From Holdemania filiformis DSM 12042 (GTDB lineage: Bacteria > Bacillota_I > Bacilli_A > Erysipelotrichales > Erysipelotrichaceae), in NCBI RefSeq assembly GCF_000157995.1, contig NZ_GG657557.1:268576-324211 (forward strand): 55,636 bases of DNA. Direction: 5' to 3'. The stretch's first letter is position 1. Each line of letters opens with the position of its first letter. The notes under the pieces were generated by a model, which was not told the origin of the DNA, did no database searches, and was given only the letters and a program-made list of their open reading frames with translations. The translations under genes and the position numbers were made by a program. Positions 27,147 to 34,643 of this stretch are shown here, piece by piece.

Positions 27147-27249
27147 GCGTTCGCAGAACGCGCAGCCACAGAATGAAATTCTGTGTTCAAAGGGGCTTGG
27201 GGGCGCTGCCCTCAACAAGCAGCTTGTGGCGAAATGGATAGCCACAAGC
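27147..27249. other. Cluster of perfect inverted repeats, candidate oriT
   Basis: Between the relaxase stop and the next terminator lie four short perfect inverted repeats: GCGTTC/GAACGC (27147-27161), CACAGAAT/ATTCTGTG (27167-27185), GGGC/GCCC (27201-27211) and GCTTGTGGC/GCCACAAGC (27222-27249). The G-rich segment around 27192-27213 lies between the second and fourth. Origins of transfer of MobP systems usually consist of such repeats beside a nick site near the relaxase gene. A structured RNA is the alternative. Confidence 0.45.
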
Positions 27250-27282
27250 ATTGCTTGCCACAATATGCTGCGCATAAAATGA

Positions 27283-27325
27283 AAAACTAACGACGGGACG
27301 CTTACTGCCTCCTATCGTTAGTTTT
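27283..27325. terminator. Shared terminator between the relaxase and XRE genes
   Basis: Perfect 11-bp stem AAAACTAACGA (27283-27293) with TCGTTAGTTTT (27315-27325), A-rich on the left and T-rich on the right, so it can act on both strands. It overlaps the stop codon of the minus-strand XRE gene. Confidence 0.7.
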
Positions 27326-27632
27326 CTGTGTTTAAGCGACTTATAAAACCAATCAGCATAATCAAATCGTCATCTGACATCTTTCTCATTCCGTCCAAAG
27401 CCTTCTTGATAAGCTGAGGGTTATTTTCCTGTGCATCAAAAAATTGAAGCGGTGTGATTTCAAAATACTCACAGATGTTGAGGAACTGCTTCATAGACGG
27501 CATAGAACGCCCAGAGGAAATCGCCTGAATATAGCTTCTGTTCTGCCCTAACTCCATGCTCATCTGATATTCTGAAACACCTTTTTTCAATCGCAATTCT
27601 GTGATCCGATTGCGGATAAATTCTTCGTCCAT
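27318..27632 (-). CDS. XRE-family transcriptional regulator
   Basis: A 104-residue Cro/C1-type helix-turn-helix protein, the only clear minus-strand gene of the element. The HTH is residues 10-62 (RITELRLKKGVSEYQMSMELGQNRSYIQAISSG). The C-terminal 40 residues are helical and may dimerise. ATG 27632 is chosen because agaggtgag lies just upstream on that strand. It is divergent from the SLOG gene across an AT-rich 157-base interval and probably controls that interval. Confidence 0.82.
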   Translation of the reverse strand: MDEEFIRNRITELRLKKGVSEYQMSMELGQNRSYIQAISSGRSMPSMKQFLNICEYFEITPLQFFDAQENNPQLIKKALDGMRKMSDDDLIMLIGFISRLNTEN

Positions 27633-27789
27633 ACGCTCACCTCTCTGCACTTTTAGCATAGCAGAAAGCAATTCTTGATACTTCGTATGTATTGTGTTAT
27701 AATTTTATAATACAACCTTTATACGCATTATTATTTGCGTTATTTTTGCTTTATATGCGTAATCAAGGCAGTTATCAAGGGTGATTTAT

Positions 27790-28332
27790 ATGAATCAGTA
27801 TGCCTGCGCCATTACCGGCCACCGACCAACAAGATTTTGCTTTGGATATAATGAGGAAGATCCCCTATGCCAAAAATTAAAAGAATGTCTCCTGGAGCAG
27901 TTTCGGATACTTCATGACGAGAAATTTGTCCGTACTTTTTTTGTCGGCGGTGCTCTTGGTGTGGATATGTGGGCTGGAGAACAGCTGCTGACATTGAGGG
28001 CACAAACGGGATACGAAGATATTAAAATTGTCGTTGTAGTTCCCTTCATCGGTTATGACTCTAAATGGCCGGATCAGAGTAGACATAGATTGAAAAAGCT
28101 GATCCAAAACGCAAACGATTCCATTGTTATTTCACATTCTGCGGATGTTTCCAGTTATAAAAAAAGGAATTACTATATGGTCGATCATGCAGAGTACCTT
28201 ATCGGTGTGTTTGATAATCAGAAAAAGCTGCGCTCAGGTACAGCACAGACAGTCAACTATGCCTTGCATCAGGGAAAAGTAATCACTCTGATCCATCCAG
28301 ACACTATGGAGATAACAGCCCCTGCGCCTTAA
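27790..28332 (+). CDS. SLOG family (YpsA/DUF1273-like) protein
   Basis: A 180-residue Rossmann-like protein of the SLOG superfamily. It shows the ITGHRP start, the glycine-rich GGALGVDMWAGE segment and the strands VVVVPFIGYDSKWP and AEYLIGVFDN. SLOG domains bind nucleotide-derived ligands and occur in several conflict systems. It stands alone here, divergent from an XRE regulator, so a sensor or DNA-uptake role like DprA relatives is possible but not shown. ATG 27790 follows an aaggg site; GTG 27781 is an alternative. Confidence 0.78.
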   Translation: MNQYACAITGHRPTRFCFGYNEEDPLCQKLKECLLEQFRILHDEKFVRTFFVGGALGVDMWAGEQLLTLRAQTGYEDIKIVVVVPFIGYDSKWPDQSRHRLKKLIQNANDSIVISHSADVSSYKKRNYYMVDHAEYLIGVFDNQKKLRSGTAQTVNYALHQGKVITLIHPDTMEITAPAP

Positions 28333-28373
28333 CAAATTCACAAAAATTTTTCATTAGCATTTCCAACAAAATA

Positions 28374-28610
28374 TTTTCATTGAAGGGGTGCTGTGATATA
28401 ATAAGATATAAAACTACGCTCAGAACAAATGGTGCCGCTATGAACAAATATATTGGACAGCAATTTGCTGCTTTAAGATACGAAAAAAATATTTTGGTTG
28501 TTGAAGAAACTACATCTGCTGGTGGATGCGGCTCCTTCAACGCGGCTTCTTCATGTCCTGCGTCAGCCTGTCTTTATGACAGTGCGGCGTGGGGCTTTTT
28601 TATTGTTTGA
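28374..28610 (+). promoter_or_regulatory. Promoter and attenuator-like leader of the immunity island
   Basis: An extended -10 element TGATATAAT (28394-28402) with a weak upstream -35 (TTTTCA near 28374) opens a 260-base leader with no confident gene. The leader holds complementary GTTGAAG and CTTCAAC segments, a CTGTC/GACAG hairpin and a terminal T run after GGGGC (around 28588-28600), an arrangement resembling an intrinsic terminator. A possible 56-codon frame (ATG 28440) runs through it without a clear ribosome site. Transcription into the Imm17 gene would have to pass this site. Confidence 0.45.
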
Positions 28611-28663
28611 AAAGAGTATGAAAAGAGAAATACCAGCAGGTATTTGCGTGAGGAGGAAGTAGA

Positions 28664-28897
28664 ATGAACAGTGAACAGATCACAGCATTTTTGCAAGAGC
28701 ATTGGTACATTGCCTCGGTGCTCATCGGGGCCGTGATTTTAATTGGGGCGATCCGCAACTGGAACTGGCTCTGCGACCCCACTGGTACGCGGGATGCCCA
28801 CCGCCACAGCAGAGGATACCGGCGGGTGGTGTTCTTCCTGCTGGGCGTCCTTTTGATCGTGGTGAGCATCTGGGGATTTGTGCTGAAATTGAAATAA
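28664..28897 (+). CDS. Imm17-like small membrane immunity protein
   Basis: A 77-residue protein with two membrane helices (about 17-33 and 55-74) separated by a conserved polar loop NWNWLCDPTGTRDAHRHSRGYRR. The arrangement and the loop resemble the Imm17 family, predicted immunity proteins for polymorphic toxins. It has a strong gaggagg binding site and opens the cargo island. A membrane immunity protein would fit a pore-forming or membrane-targeting toxin, by inference. Confidence 0.65.
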   Translation: MNSEQITAFLQEHWYIASVLIGAVILIGAIRNWNWLCDPTGTRDAHRHSRGYRRVVFFLLGVLLIVVSIWGFVLKLK

Positions 28898-28908
28898 GAG
28901 GTATATCT

Positions 28909-29412
28909 ATGAAACTGAATTGTAAACGCATTGATTTTACATATACACCCGGTGAGGAAATCTTCAACTTTCCCGAGGAATCGGGACTACCCTTTATCTT
29001 CGATGTAGAGGAAGAACTGACCGGCGATCCTGCTGTCATGGATGCGGTGGGAGAAATGCTGGATGAGGCGGAGGAATTGGCGGAGAAGGCCAAAGCCGCC
29101 ATCAAAGCGGCGCTGGCAGACGAGGACAGCCGCTACCATAGCGTTGTGACATTTTTCATGGAGTTCCATCGGGACGATGTAGGCCCGGATATTGTGGCGG
29201 AACTTTTTCCGGGAACCGACCCAGCCAAACTGTCCTTTGCTGAGATGGTTGACTTTTTGAAGCTCAAGCGGTTCGGCAGTCTGGTGGATAGCGAGATGAA
29301 CCAGCAAGTTTTCATTCTGGATCTGTCCTTTAACCCGGAGATTACCGACGAACTGATGGTAATCTACTTTGATTTGAACAAGGAGATTTTCTGTATCACA
29401 CATGAGAGCTGA
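28909..29412 (+). CDS. DUF2004 domain protein (putative immunity protein)
   Basis: A 167-residue acidic protein with features of DUF2004: an N-terminal beta segment, a Glu-rich helical centre (AMLDEAEELAEKAKAAIKAAL-like pattern) and a C-terminal strand set with NPEITDELMVIYFD. ATG 28909 follows an aagaggt site, 11 bases after the previous stop. DUF2004 is often found in immunity-gene arrays. There is no secretion signal, so it acts in the cytoplasm. Confidence 0.7.
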   Translation: MKLNCKRIDFTYTPGEEIFNFPEESGLPFIFDVEEELTGDPAVMDAVGEMLDEAEELAEKAKAAIKAALADEDSRYHSVVTFFMEFHRDDVGPDIVAELFPGTDPAKLSFAEMVDFLKLKRFGSLVDSEMNQQVFILDLSFNPEITDELMVIYFDLNKEIFCITHES

Positions 29413-29448
29413 GCGTGACTGACATACACGAGGAAAGGAGCAATCCCT

Positions 29449-29775
29449 ATGAAAGCATTTGACCCCAATTACAAGCTGCTGGACGAGATGTATCAGGACG
29501 ATTACTATCCTGCTTTTCTGGTGGACAAGGTAAAGGACGAGCTTCAGAAGGTCATCGCCCTGCTGGAGAGTGGCGAAACCGACACCGAAGTGGTGCAGGA
29601 AACGCTGGACGAGGCGGTCTGCGGCATCAATGATCTCCAGGAGGAGTTTGATGAGAACGACAGCGAGATCGAAACGGTGGCGCGGGAATGTATTGCGGCA
29701 ACCGTGGCCTACATTCTGGAGTGGTTTGGCATCCCCATTGACACCGAGGAGGCCATCCGGGAACGGGACTGGTGA
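29449..29775 (+). CDS. DUF5713 family protein
   Basis: A 108-residue acidic helical protein resembling DUF5713: the N-terminal LLDEMYQDDYYPAFLVDKVKDEL, the central INDLQEEFDENDSEIETVARE and the terminal ERDW are characteristic. It follows a gaaaggagc site. The family has no assigned activity but regularly accompanies immunity genes. It ends five bases before the next start. Confidence 0.7.
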   Translation: MKAFDPNYKLLDEMYQDDYYPAFLVDKVKDELQKVIALLESGETDTEVVQETLDEAVCGINDLQEEFDENDSEIETVARECIAATVAYILEWFGIPIDTEEAIRERDW

Positions 29776-29780
29776 ACCCT

Positions 29781-29995
29781 ATGGCAGAAAAAGAACTGGC
29801 CCTTTGTGATGAGTGCGGAAGCCTGTTTTTCAAAGGCTCCTCACAGATGATGGGGCTGTGCCAGAATGTGCCCATGTTCTCTATGGCTACCCGAATTGTG
29901 ACCATCATTTTCAGGATGGCCGGTGTGTGAACTGCTATTGGGACGGCTCAAAGAGTGTGTACATCAAGAAGCAGAATCAACAGGAGGAAACTGAT
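29781..29995 (+). pseudogene. Frameshifted zinc-ribbon gene
   Basis: The frame from ATG 29781 gives CDECGSLFFKGSSQMMGLC and then runs to an early stop. Adding one C in the run near 29861 restores CPECAHVLYGYPNCDHHFQDGRCVNCYWDGS, which completes a set of zinc-binding pairs (CDEC, CPEC, CVNC). The restored frame reads on without a stop into the DUF4241 gene. Either a small zinc-ribbon protein was broken or the sequence has a homopolymer error. It begins five bases after the DUF5713 stop, in step with the tight operon. Confidence 0.6.
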
Positions 29996-30727
29996 ATGCC
30001 TACAACTGAATGGCTGAACAAATACGAAGCAATCAAGGATAAATTGACCTGTAAAGATGACTTGGAGGCCCATTTCACAGAGAAAGTGATTGGGAACATG
30101 GCGGTGGATGTGCTGGACATCGGCACCGTCCATTTCCCCACCGGGCAGATTTTCGCCTGTGATCCGCTGGTGGAACTGGAGGACACTCTGCCGTTCCTTC
30201 AAACGATCCCCGCCGGAACTTATCCCGTAAAAATCTGCGTGGTGCCCAGCGAACAATACGGCGACCGCTATGCCTGCGTCAAGGTGGAGGTTTCTCAGGA
30301 AAAGCCTGTCCGCTATGAGCTGGGCATGGTGGGCAACGAGGATCTGGACGAGGAACTGGGAGAGGACGAGTATTTTGGCTTTGGCGTAGACGCCGGGATG
30401 GGCTGTGTCGCGGACATCCAGACCCAGGCGGCCTTCAAGGCATACTGGGCCAAGCGTTTAGAAGAAGACCCGGACATCGACCCCTACAACGACCTGTTCT
30501 GCGATCTTCTGGAAGAAAACGCCAAAGCCTACCCCAAATATCAGGGGGACTGCGGCGACTGGCTCAACTGGACAGTGCCGGGCACGGACTGCAACCTGCC
30601 CATCTTTGCCTCCGGCTGGGGGGATGGTTACTATCCTGTCTACTTCGGGTATGACGCCAAGGGCAAAATCTGCGCCGTGTATGTGCGGTTCATTGACATT
30701 GAAGCCAGTTATCGAGAGCAGGATTAA
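29996..30727 (+). CDS. DUF4241 family protein (putative immunity protein)
   Basis: A 243-residue protein with the DUF4241 pattern: VHFPTGQIFACDPLV, the AGTYPVKICV strand, FGVDAGMGCVADIQT and the C-terminal FASGWGDGYYPVYFGYDAKGKI. ATG 29996 has a caggagg site. The upstream zinc ribbon would be fused in frame if its frameshift were repaired, so a longer ancestral protein cannot be excluded. DUF4241 members occur in polymorphic-toxin immunity loci. Confidence 0.72.
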   Translation: MPTTEWLNKYEAIKDKLTCKDDLEAHFTEKVIGNMAVDVLDIGTVHFPTGQIFACDPLVELEDTLPFLQTIPAGTYPVKICVVPSEQYGDRYACVKVEVSQEKPVRYELGMVGNEDLDEELGEDEYFGFGVDAGMGCVADIQTQAAFKAYWAKRLEEDPDIDPYNDLFCDLLEENAKAYPKYQGDCGDWLNWTVPGTDCNLPIFASGWGDGYYPVYFGYDAKGKICAVYVRFIDIEASYREQD

Positions 30728-30754
30728 AAATGTGACAGAACAAAGGAGAACACT

Positions 30755-31195
30755 ATGAAAGACCTTTGCCAATACGGAAACCGGCCGGAGGACGAATGGG
30801 AAATCTTGCCCTGGATACCTGATCCGCGCCCGCCCTTCAAAATCTGGGTGAAGCCGGAGCAGATCGCGCCATTCTTTCTCATTCCCCACCACCCCTATGC
30901 CATCTCCCTTCTGCTGAAGATCAGTGACGGGTTCCGGACAGAAGAATTCTGCCGGCTGGGACTGACCGGCAGCAGCGGAGACTGGGAACGGCTGGTCCGG
31001 GGCGTGATCCGGGAGTTTGAGGAAAGCAATAGTGGTGAGGATCTGTTTCACTTTGACTCTGACGAGGATGTGTTCTGCGTGTACTCCCAATACATCGACG
31101 ATTTGATGCTGCTGTCAAAAATGATCCGGGCGGCCTGTGCCGATGAAAAAACGATGGGGATGTATCTGAACATGAGCGAGGCAGCGGAAGCATGA
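30755..31195 (+). CDS. Imm51-like immunity protein
   Basis: A 146-residue soluble protein whose second half, GSSGDWERLVRGVIREF followed by FDSDEDVFCVYSQYIDDLMLL, follows the Imm51 pattern (a G-x-DW start and an F/D-rich MFCAYS-like strand). It has an aaaggag site. Immunity proteins of this type bind and block a nuclease or deaminase toxin in known systems; the partner here is unknown. Its stop overlaps the next start (ATGA). Confidence 0.55.
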   Translation: MKDLCQYGNRPEDEWEILPWIPDPRPPFKIWVKPEQIAPFFLIPHHPYAISLLLKISDGFRTEEFCRLGLTGSSGDWERLVRGVIREFEESNSGEDLFHFDSDEDVFCVYSQYIDDLMLLSKMIRAACADEKTMGMYLNMSEAAEA

Positions 31196-31455
31196 GAGAG
31201 TTAACTACTCAAACAGGGATAGTAGTAAAATGCAGTAAAACGGCCATTGAATTTTTCCAAAATGCTCAGTCAGTGGATTTCTTTTCTGTGCTGGAGATCC
31301 CAGAGGAATTCCAAGGTATAGCGGTTGAGTTTTATGATTTGATTATGGAAAATGATCATCTTGCGGCCTTGCTGGGCTGTCGCGGCAATTATGATATTGC
31401 AATACAGATAGATGAGGTAACCGGCACCATGACGGGGTGGCATTGGTTCAAATGA
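31192..31455 (+). CDS. Hypothetical small protein
   Basis: An 87-residue protein starting in the stop codon of the preceding gene. It is AT-richer than its neighbours. It has no recognised motif; the C-terminal IAIQIDEVTGTMTGWHWFK suggests a small alpha/beta fold. The coupled position makes it probably real and part of the immunity array. Confidence 0.6.
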   Translation: MRELTTQTGIVVKCSKTAIEFFQNAQSVDFFSVLEIPEEFQGIAVEFYDLIMENDHLAALLGCRGNYDIAIQIDEVTGTMTGWHWFK

Positions 31456-31465
31456 GGGAAATGGA

Positions 31466-31765
31466 ATGATCGAGTATATCAAGCTCTTTTGGGAGGGCGC
31501 ACCGGAGGGTGAACCATCGGTCATCCTCTATGAAGTGGATACCGAAAATGAGCGGTTGGCCCTCCGCTCCATTGACATCTTTGCGGATGGCCGCACCCGC
31601 AACATCCCTGCCCTTTACGACGGCGCCATCGAGATCACACCAATCCTCACCGTGGAGGAATTGAACGCCCATGTCTGGGGCGAGGAGTTCCACGCCTGCA
31701 TCATAGAGAAGGCGGAATTTGAGGCCATCTGGGAAACTCACACCTATGATGGAGCGTTAAAGTAG
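31466..31765 (+). CDS. DUF6881-like protein
   Basis: A 99-residue protein resembling DUF6881: MIEYIKLFWEGAPEGEPSVIL at the start, then the strand LALRSIDIFADGR and a C-terminal AEFEAIWETH. Such proteins are short antiparallel beta folds common in immunity gene clusters. The binding site is gaggga, ten bases after the previous gene. Confidence 0.55.
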   Translation: MIEYIKLFWEGAPEGEPSVILYEVDTENERLALRSIDIFADGRTRNIPALYDGAIEITPILTVEELNAHVWGEEFHACIIEKAEFEAIWETHTYDGALK

Positions 31766-31780
31766 CCAGGAGGAGACACT

Positions 31781-32731
31781 ATGAACAAACCTATAAAAGC
31801 CAAAAATCTGCCGTTGTTCTCCATCATTGACCTGAACCAACTGCGCCGGGAAAACCATCTGGAGGGCACAGAAGTGACAGACTTTTTCACGGCAAGGGAT
31901 GGAAAAGTCTATCTTCTCATGGAACAGCCGTCCGAAACACAGGGTAAGGACTGGCTCAGCACTCCTTCCACCTATACCGCAGTGGAAATCCAGCTGGATT
32001 GGGCGGAACAGCGGGTGCTGGAAACGACGCTGTTTCCTCTTGGCCTCTTGAAGTTCCAGTTCCATTATTTGCGGCCCGCAGGTGACCACTTCCTCCTGCT
32101 GGGGGCAAGATGCGCCTATCGGGAAAACGGCCCCGACCAGAACGCTTGGATCGTCAGCCGGGACGGAGCTGTGCTGTCCCGTTTCTGCCTGGGGGATGGC
32201 ATTCAAGACTGTGTGGTAAAAAAAGATGGCACCATCATTACCAGCTACTTTGACGAAGGTGTATTTGGTAATTACGGTTGGGATGAACCTCTGGGTGCTT
32301 GCGGCCTGATTGCATGGACATCGGAGGGAACTCCTCTCTGGAAGAATGAGAACTATTCCATCTATGACTGCTACGCCATCAGCCTGGACGAAGAAGAAGA
32401 CCTGTGGTTTTATTATTACGATGAATTCCGGCTGGTGCGGACGAACTTCAAAGAGGACTTTGTAGTTGAACTGCCAATCGAAGGAAGCGGAGCTTTTTCT
32501 GTTGCCCCGTCCGGCAATACCTTCCTGTTTCAAGGCGGATACCAGCAACGGGATAAATTCTACTTCCTTACCGCTCATGGTGATCACCTTGGGAAAAAAC
32601 AGGAGGCTATTCCCACCTGTGACGGAAACAAGGTCGCTGTGGAGCAGTGCAGCCTGCTTCGCAGCCGGATGTTGTTCCTTGGAAAAGATGGTGTGCTCTA
32701 TGGAGGTATTTGGGGGAGCGATGGCCAATGA
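31781..32731 (+). CDS. Hypothetical protein with beta-propeller-like repeats
   Basis: A 316-residue protein with repeated strand units ending in aromatic-aspartate turns (KDGTIITSYFDEGVFGNYG, GLIAWTSEGTPLWKN, SGAFSVAPSGNTFLF), suggesting a cytoplasmic beta-propeller. I do not assign a family. A strong aggagg site precedes it, and its stop overlaps the next start. The context suggests another immunity protein. Confidence 0.65.
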   Translation: MNKPIKAKNLPLFSIIDLNQLRRENHLEGTEVTDFFTARDGKVYLLMEQPSETQGKDWLSTPSTYTAVEIQLDWAEQRVLETTLFPLGLLKFQFHYLRPAGDHFLLLGARCAYRENGPDQNAWIVSRDGAVLSRFCLGDGIQDCVVKKDGTIITSYFDEGVFGNYGWDEPLGACGLIAWTSEGTPLWKNENYSIYDCYAISLDEEEDLWFYYYDEFRLVRTNFKEDFVVELPIEGSGAFSVAPSGNTFLFQGGYQQRDKFYFLTAHGDHLGKKQEAIPTCDGNKVAVEQCSLLRSRMLFLGKDGVLYGGIWGSDGQ

Positions 32732-33138
32732 AACAGTCTGATATTTATACCGAGGCTCTGACCTGTCTGCGCTCCATCCTTCTGGCAGACCATCCAGAGT
32801 TCCAAAACTGGATCGACTGGTTGGAGCGGGACATTCAGGACTGGAACCAGCGGCGGGAGGTTGCCCACCATCTTCGGGCATACGGAGGTATGGGCTCGTT
32901 CAACGACCTGCCCAGTATGCGTGGAAATCACGACTATATTTTCGACTTTCTCAAGTCCGTGTGCTATGCCTTCGGCCATCTTTATGGCAAACGGGAAGGC
33001 ATTTCTCCGGAGGCATTGATGGAGGAGTGCCTGCACGATGTAGAGCAGGCAGCCTATCACCCCCATAAGGCACTGAACCAAGCCATTGCCCAGCACTTGA
33101 TGCAGGGCGATTTACAGGAAAACCTGGATAGGCTGTAG
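32728..33138 (+). CDS. Small protein with GGMGSFNDL motif (DUF6966-like)
   Basis: A 136-residue helical protein overlapping the upstream stop (ATGA). The segment HHLRAYGGMGSFNDLPS is a recognisable signature seen in small immunity-array proteins, and I tentatively relate it to DUF6966. The C-terminal half is helical without motif. Other domain names are possible. Confidence 0.55.
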   Translation: MKQSDIYTEALTCLRSILLADHPEFQNWIDWLERDIQDWNQRREVAHHLRAYGGMGSFNDLPSMRGNHDYIFDFLKSVCYAFGHLYGKREGISPEALMEECLHDVEQAAYHPHKALNQAIAQHLMQGDLQENLDRL

Positions 33139-33149
33139 GAGGACTTGTT

Positions 33150-34127
33150 ATGAACAAAAGACTATTCCGCACCCAATTCAATCAAATGGAAAACATCGAG
33201 AAGCAGGTGCTGATGGAGAGCCTGGCTACCCGTTATGATATGACCTTTCTCGGTCTACATACTTTTGACCGCTGGGGCCAGAGCTGCACCACCGGCATCT
33301 TCAAGAAAGATGGTCGGGAGTTCGTCTTTGTCCCCGGCGATACCGTCACCCTGGGCTGGGAGCAGTTTGCCGTGGGATTGAATCAGGAGAGCCGGGAGGA
33401 ATTGGAGTATCTGTTCCGAGAATGGGAAATGGAACCGCAGAACCCGGAGGAGATGATCCGGGAAAGCATGGCTCCCGTCCGGCAGGCGGCCATTGGCCCC
33501 ATGCTGGTGGGCCGGGAGCTGGAGGAACTCTGCTGGGAGCCAGTCAAGATGGACGATCCCAGGCTGACCGCCCACCCTGACTGGCTGAAGGAATTTCGTG
33601 ATTTTGCCTGGAGTGACAGCAGCAGTCTTACCTTGCATCAGTCGGCCCGCATTGAGCGGACGGAAAAGGGCTTTCAGATCTGCATCTATAACCGCACAGA
33701 CTACGATGCGCTTCTTGCCGGGCTGGAAAAGCAGGGGCTTTCGCTGCCTACGGCGGACGAGTGGTCCTACCTGTGTGGCGACGGGTGTCGGACCCTGTTC
33801 CCGTGGGGAGATGGGTTAGACTACTCCATGCGTCTGCGCTGGTTTGAGGACATGGATGAGGATGAGAACCGGCCCTATGACATGGAGGAACCCAACTTCT
33901 TCGGCCTGTCCATCGCCTACGATCCCTATATGCGGGAAGTGGTGCAGGCTGATAGACTTACCACCTGTGGCGGCGATGGCGGATGCAATATCTGCGGTGG
34001 GCTGGGCCCATTTCTCGGTTTCCTACCCTGTTCGCCCCACTGTAAGCCGGAAGTGCAGGAGGACAATGAACTAAACGGAGATTATGACTTTTATCGGCCT
34101 ATCATTCGGCTGGAGAACCATGATTGA
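33150..34127 (+). CDS. FGE/SUMF1-like domain protein
   Basis: A 325-residue protein. The second half resembles the formylglycine-generating enzyme fold: LPTADEWSYLCGDGCRTLFPWGDG, NFFGLSIAYDPYMREVVQ and a late GGDGGCNICGGLGPFLGFLPCS segment. The last part of the fold is Cys-rich, but I cannot show that the copper-binding cysteine pair of true FGEs is conserved. The first half is an unassigned domain. In this cluster it may be a catalytically dead FGE fold used as an immunity protein; this is inference. Confidence 0.6.
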   Translation: MNKRLFRTQFNQMENIEKQVLMESLATRYDMTFLGLHTFDRWGQSCTTGIFKKDGREFVFVPGDTVTLGWEQFAVGLNQESREELEYLFREWEMEPQNPEEMIRESMAPVRQAAIGPMLVGRELEELCWEPVKMDDPRLTAHPDWLKEFRDFAWSDSSSLTLHQSARIERTEKGFQICIYNRTDYDALLAGLEKQGLSLPTADEWSYLCGDGCRTLFPWGDGLDYSMRLRWFEDMDEDENRPYDMEEPNFFGLSIAYDPYMREVVQADRLTTCGGDGGCNICGGLGPFLGFLPCSPHCKPEVQEDNELNGDYDFYRPIIRLENHD

Positions 34128-34169
34128 CAATAGAAGCTTGATACAAAATAAAGAAAGAGAGGTGCCGAC

Positions 34170-34640
34170 ATGGGAGCATGGGGCATAAAAGCATTAGAGC
34201 GTGACGAAGGGCTGGATGTACTGGACATCCTCAAAAATGAATATGTACCGGAGCATCCGGTAATGGATCTGGGCGAGATGATCGAACTGATGAAAGAGGA
34301 AGTCATGCTGGGAGCTGACTTCTCACAAATCGACTTCCTCTTTGACAATACTGCGATGGCTCTGGCGGAGCTGTATTTCCAATGGAAGGATAATGGCAAG
34401 CTGGACTACGATTATGAAGAAGCTATATGGGATAAAGTCACCGGTTTCACAGCATCCAAAGAAGCCCTTGCTTTCCTGCTGCGGCAGCTCACCGACATCA
34501 AAAACGAGGTGCCGGACGAGGACGGCATCCGTGAGATTGTGGATCTTTGGAAGAACGAGGACAGCGGTGAGATCGCTCCTGTGTGGTCAGAGCATTTGGA
34601 CTGGCTCATCAAGCGGCTGATCTCGGAACAGGAGGCATGA
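34170..34640 (+). CDS. DUF4259 family protein
   Basis: A 156-residue protein beginning with the DUF4259 signature MGAWGIKALERDEGLDVLD. The remainder is helical with a central FDNTAMALAELYFQWKDNG and a C-terminal LDWLIKRLISEQ. It has a gagaggt binding site. DUF4259 proteins recur in contact-toxin immunity clusters. It lies three bases before the giant polyimmunity gene, so both are probably translated together. Confidence 0.75.
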   Translation: MGAWGIKALERDEGLDVLDILKNEYVPEHPVMDLGEMIELMKEEVMLGADFSQIDFLFDNTAMALAELYFQWKDNGKLDYDYEEAIWDKVTGFTASKEALAFLLRQLTDIKNEVPDEDGIREIVDLWKNEDSGEIAPVWSEHLDWLIKRLISEQEA

Positions 34641-34643
34641 CGC

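Noticed and set aside
28440-28610. 56-codon frame in the leader of the immunity island
   Set aside because: No convincing ribosome site and it runs through the terminator-like element; kept only as a possible leader peptide.
33150-34127. Functional formylglycine-generating enzyme
   Set aside because: Only part of the fold is recognisable and no sulfatase or other substrate is nearby; a non-catalytic use is more likely.
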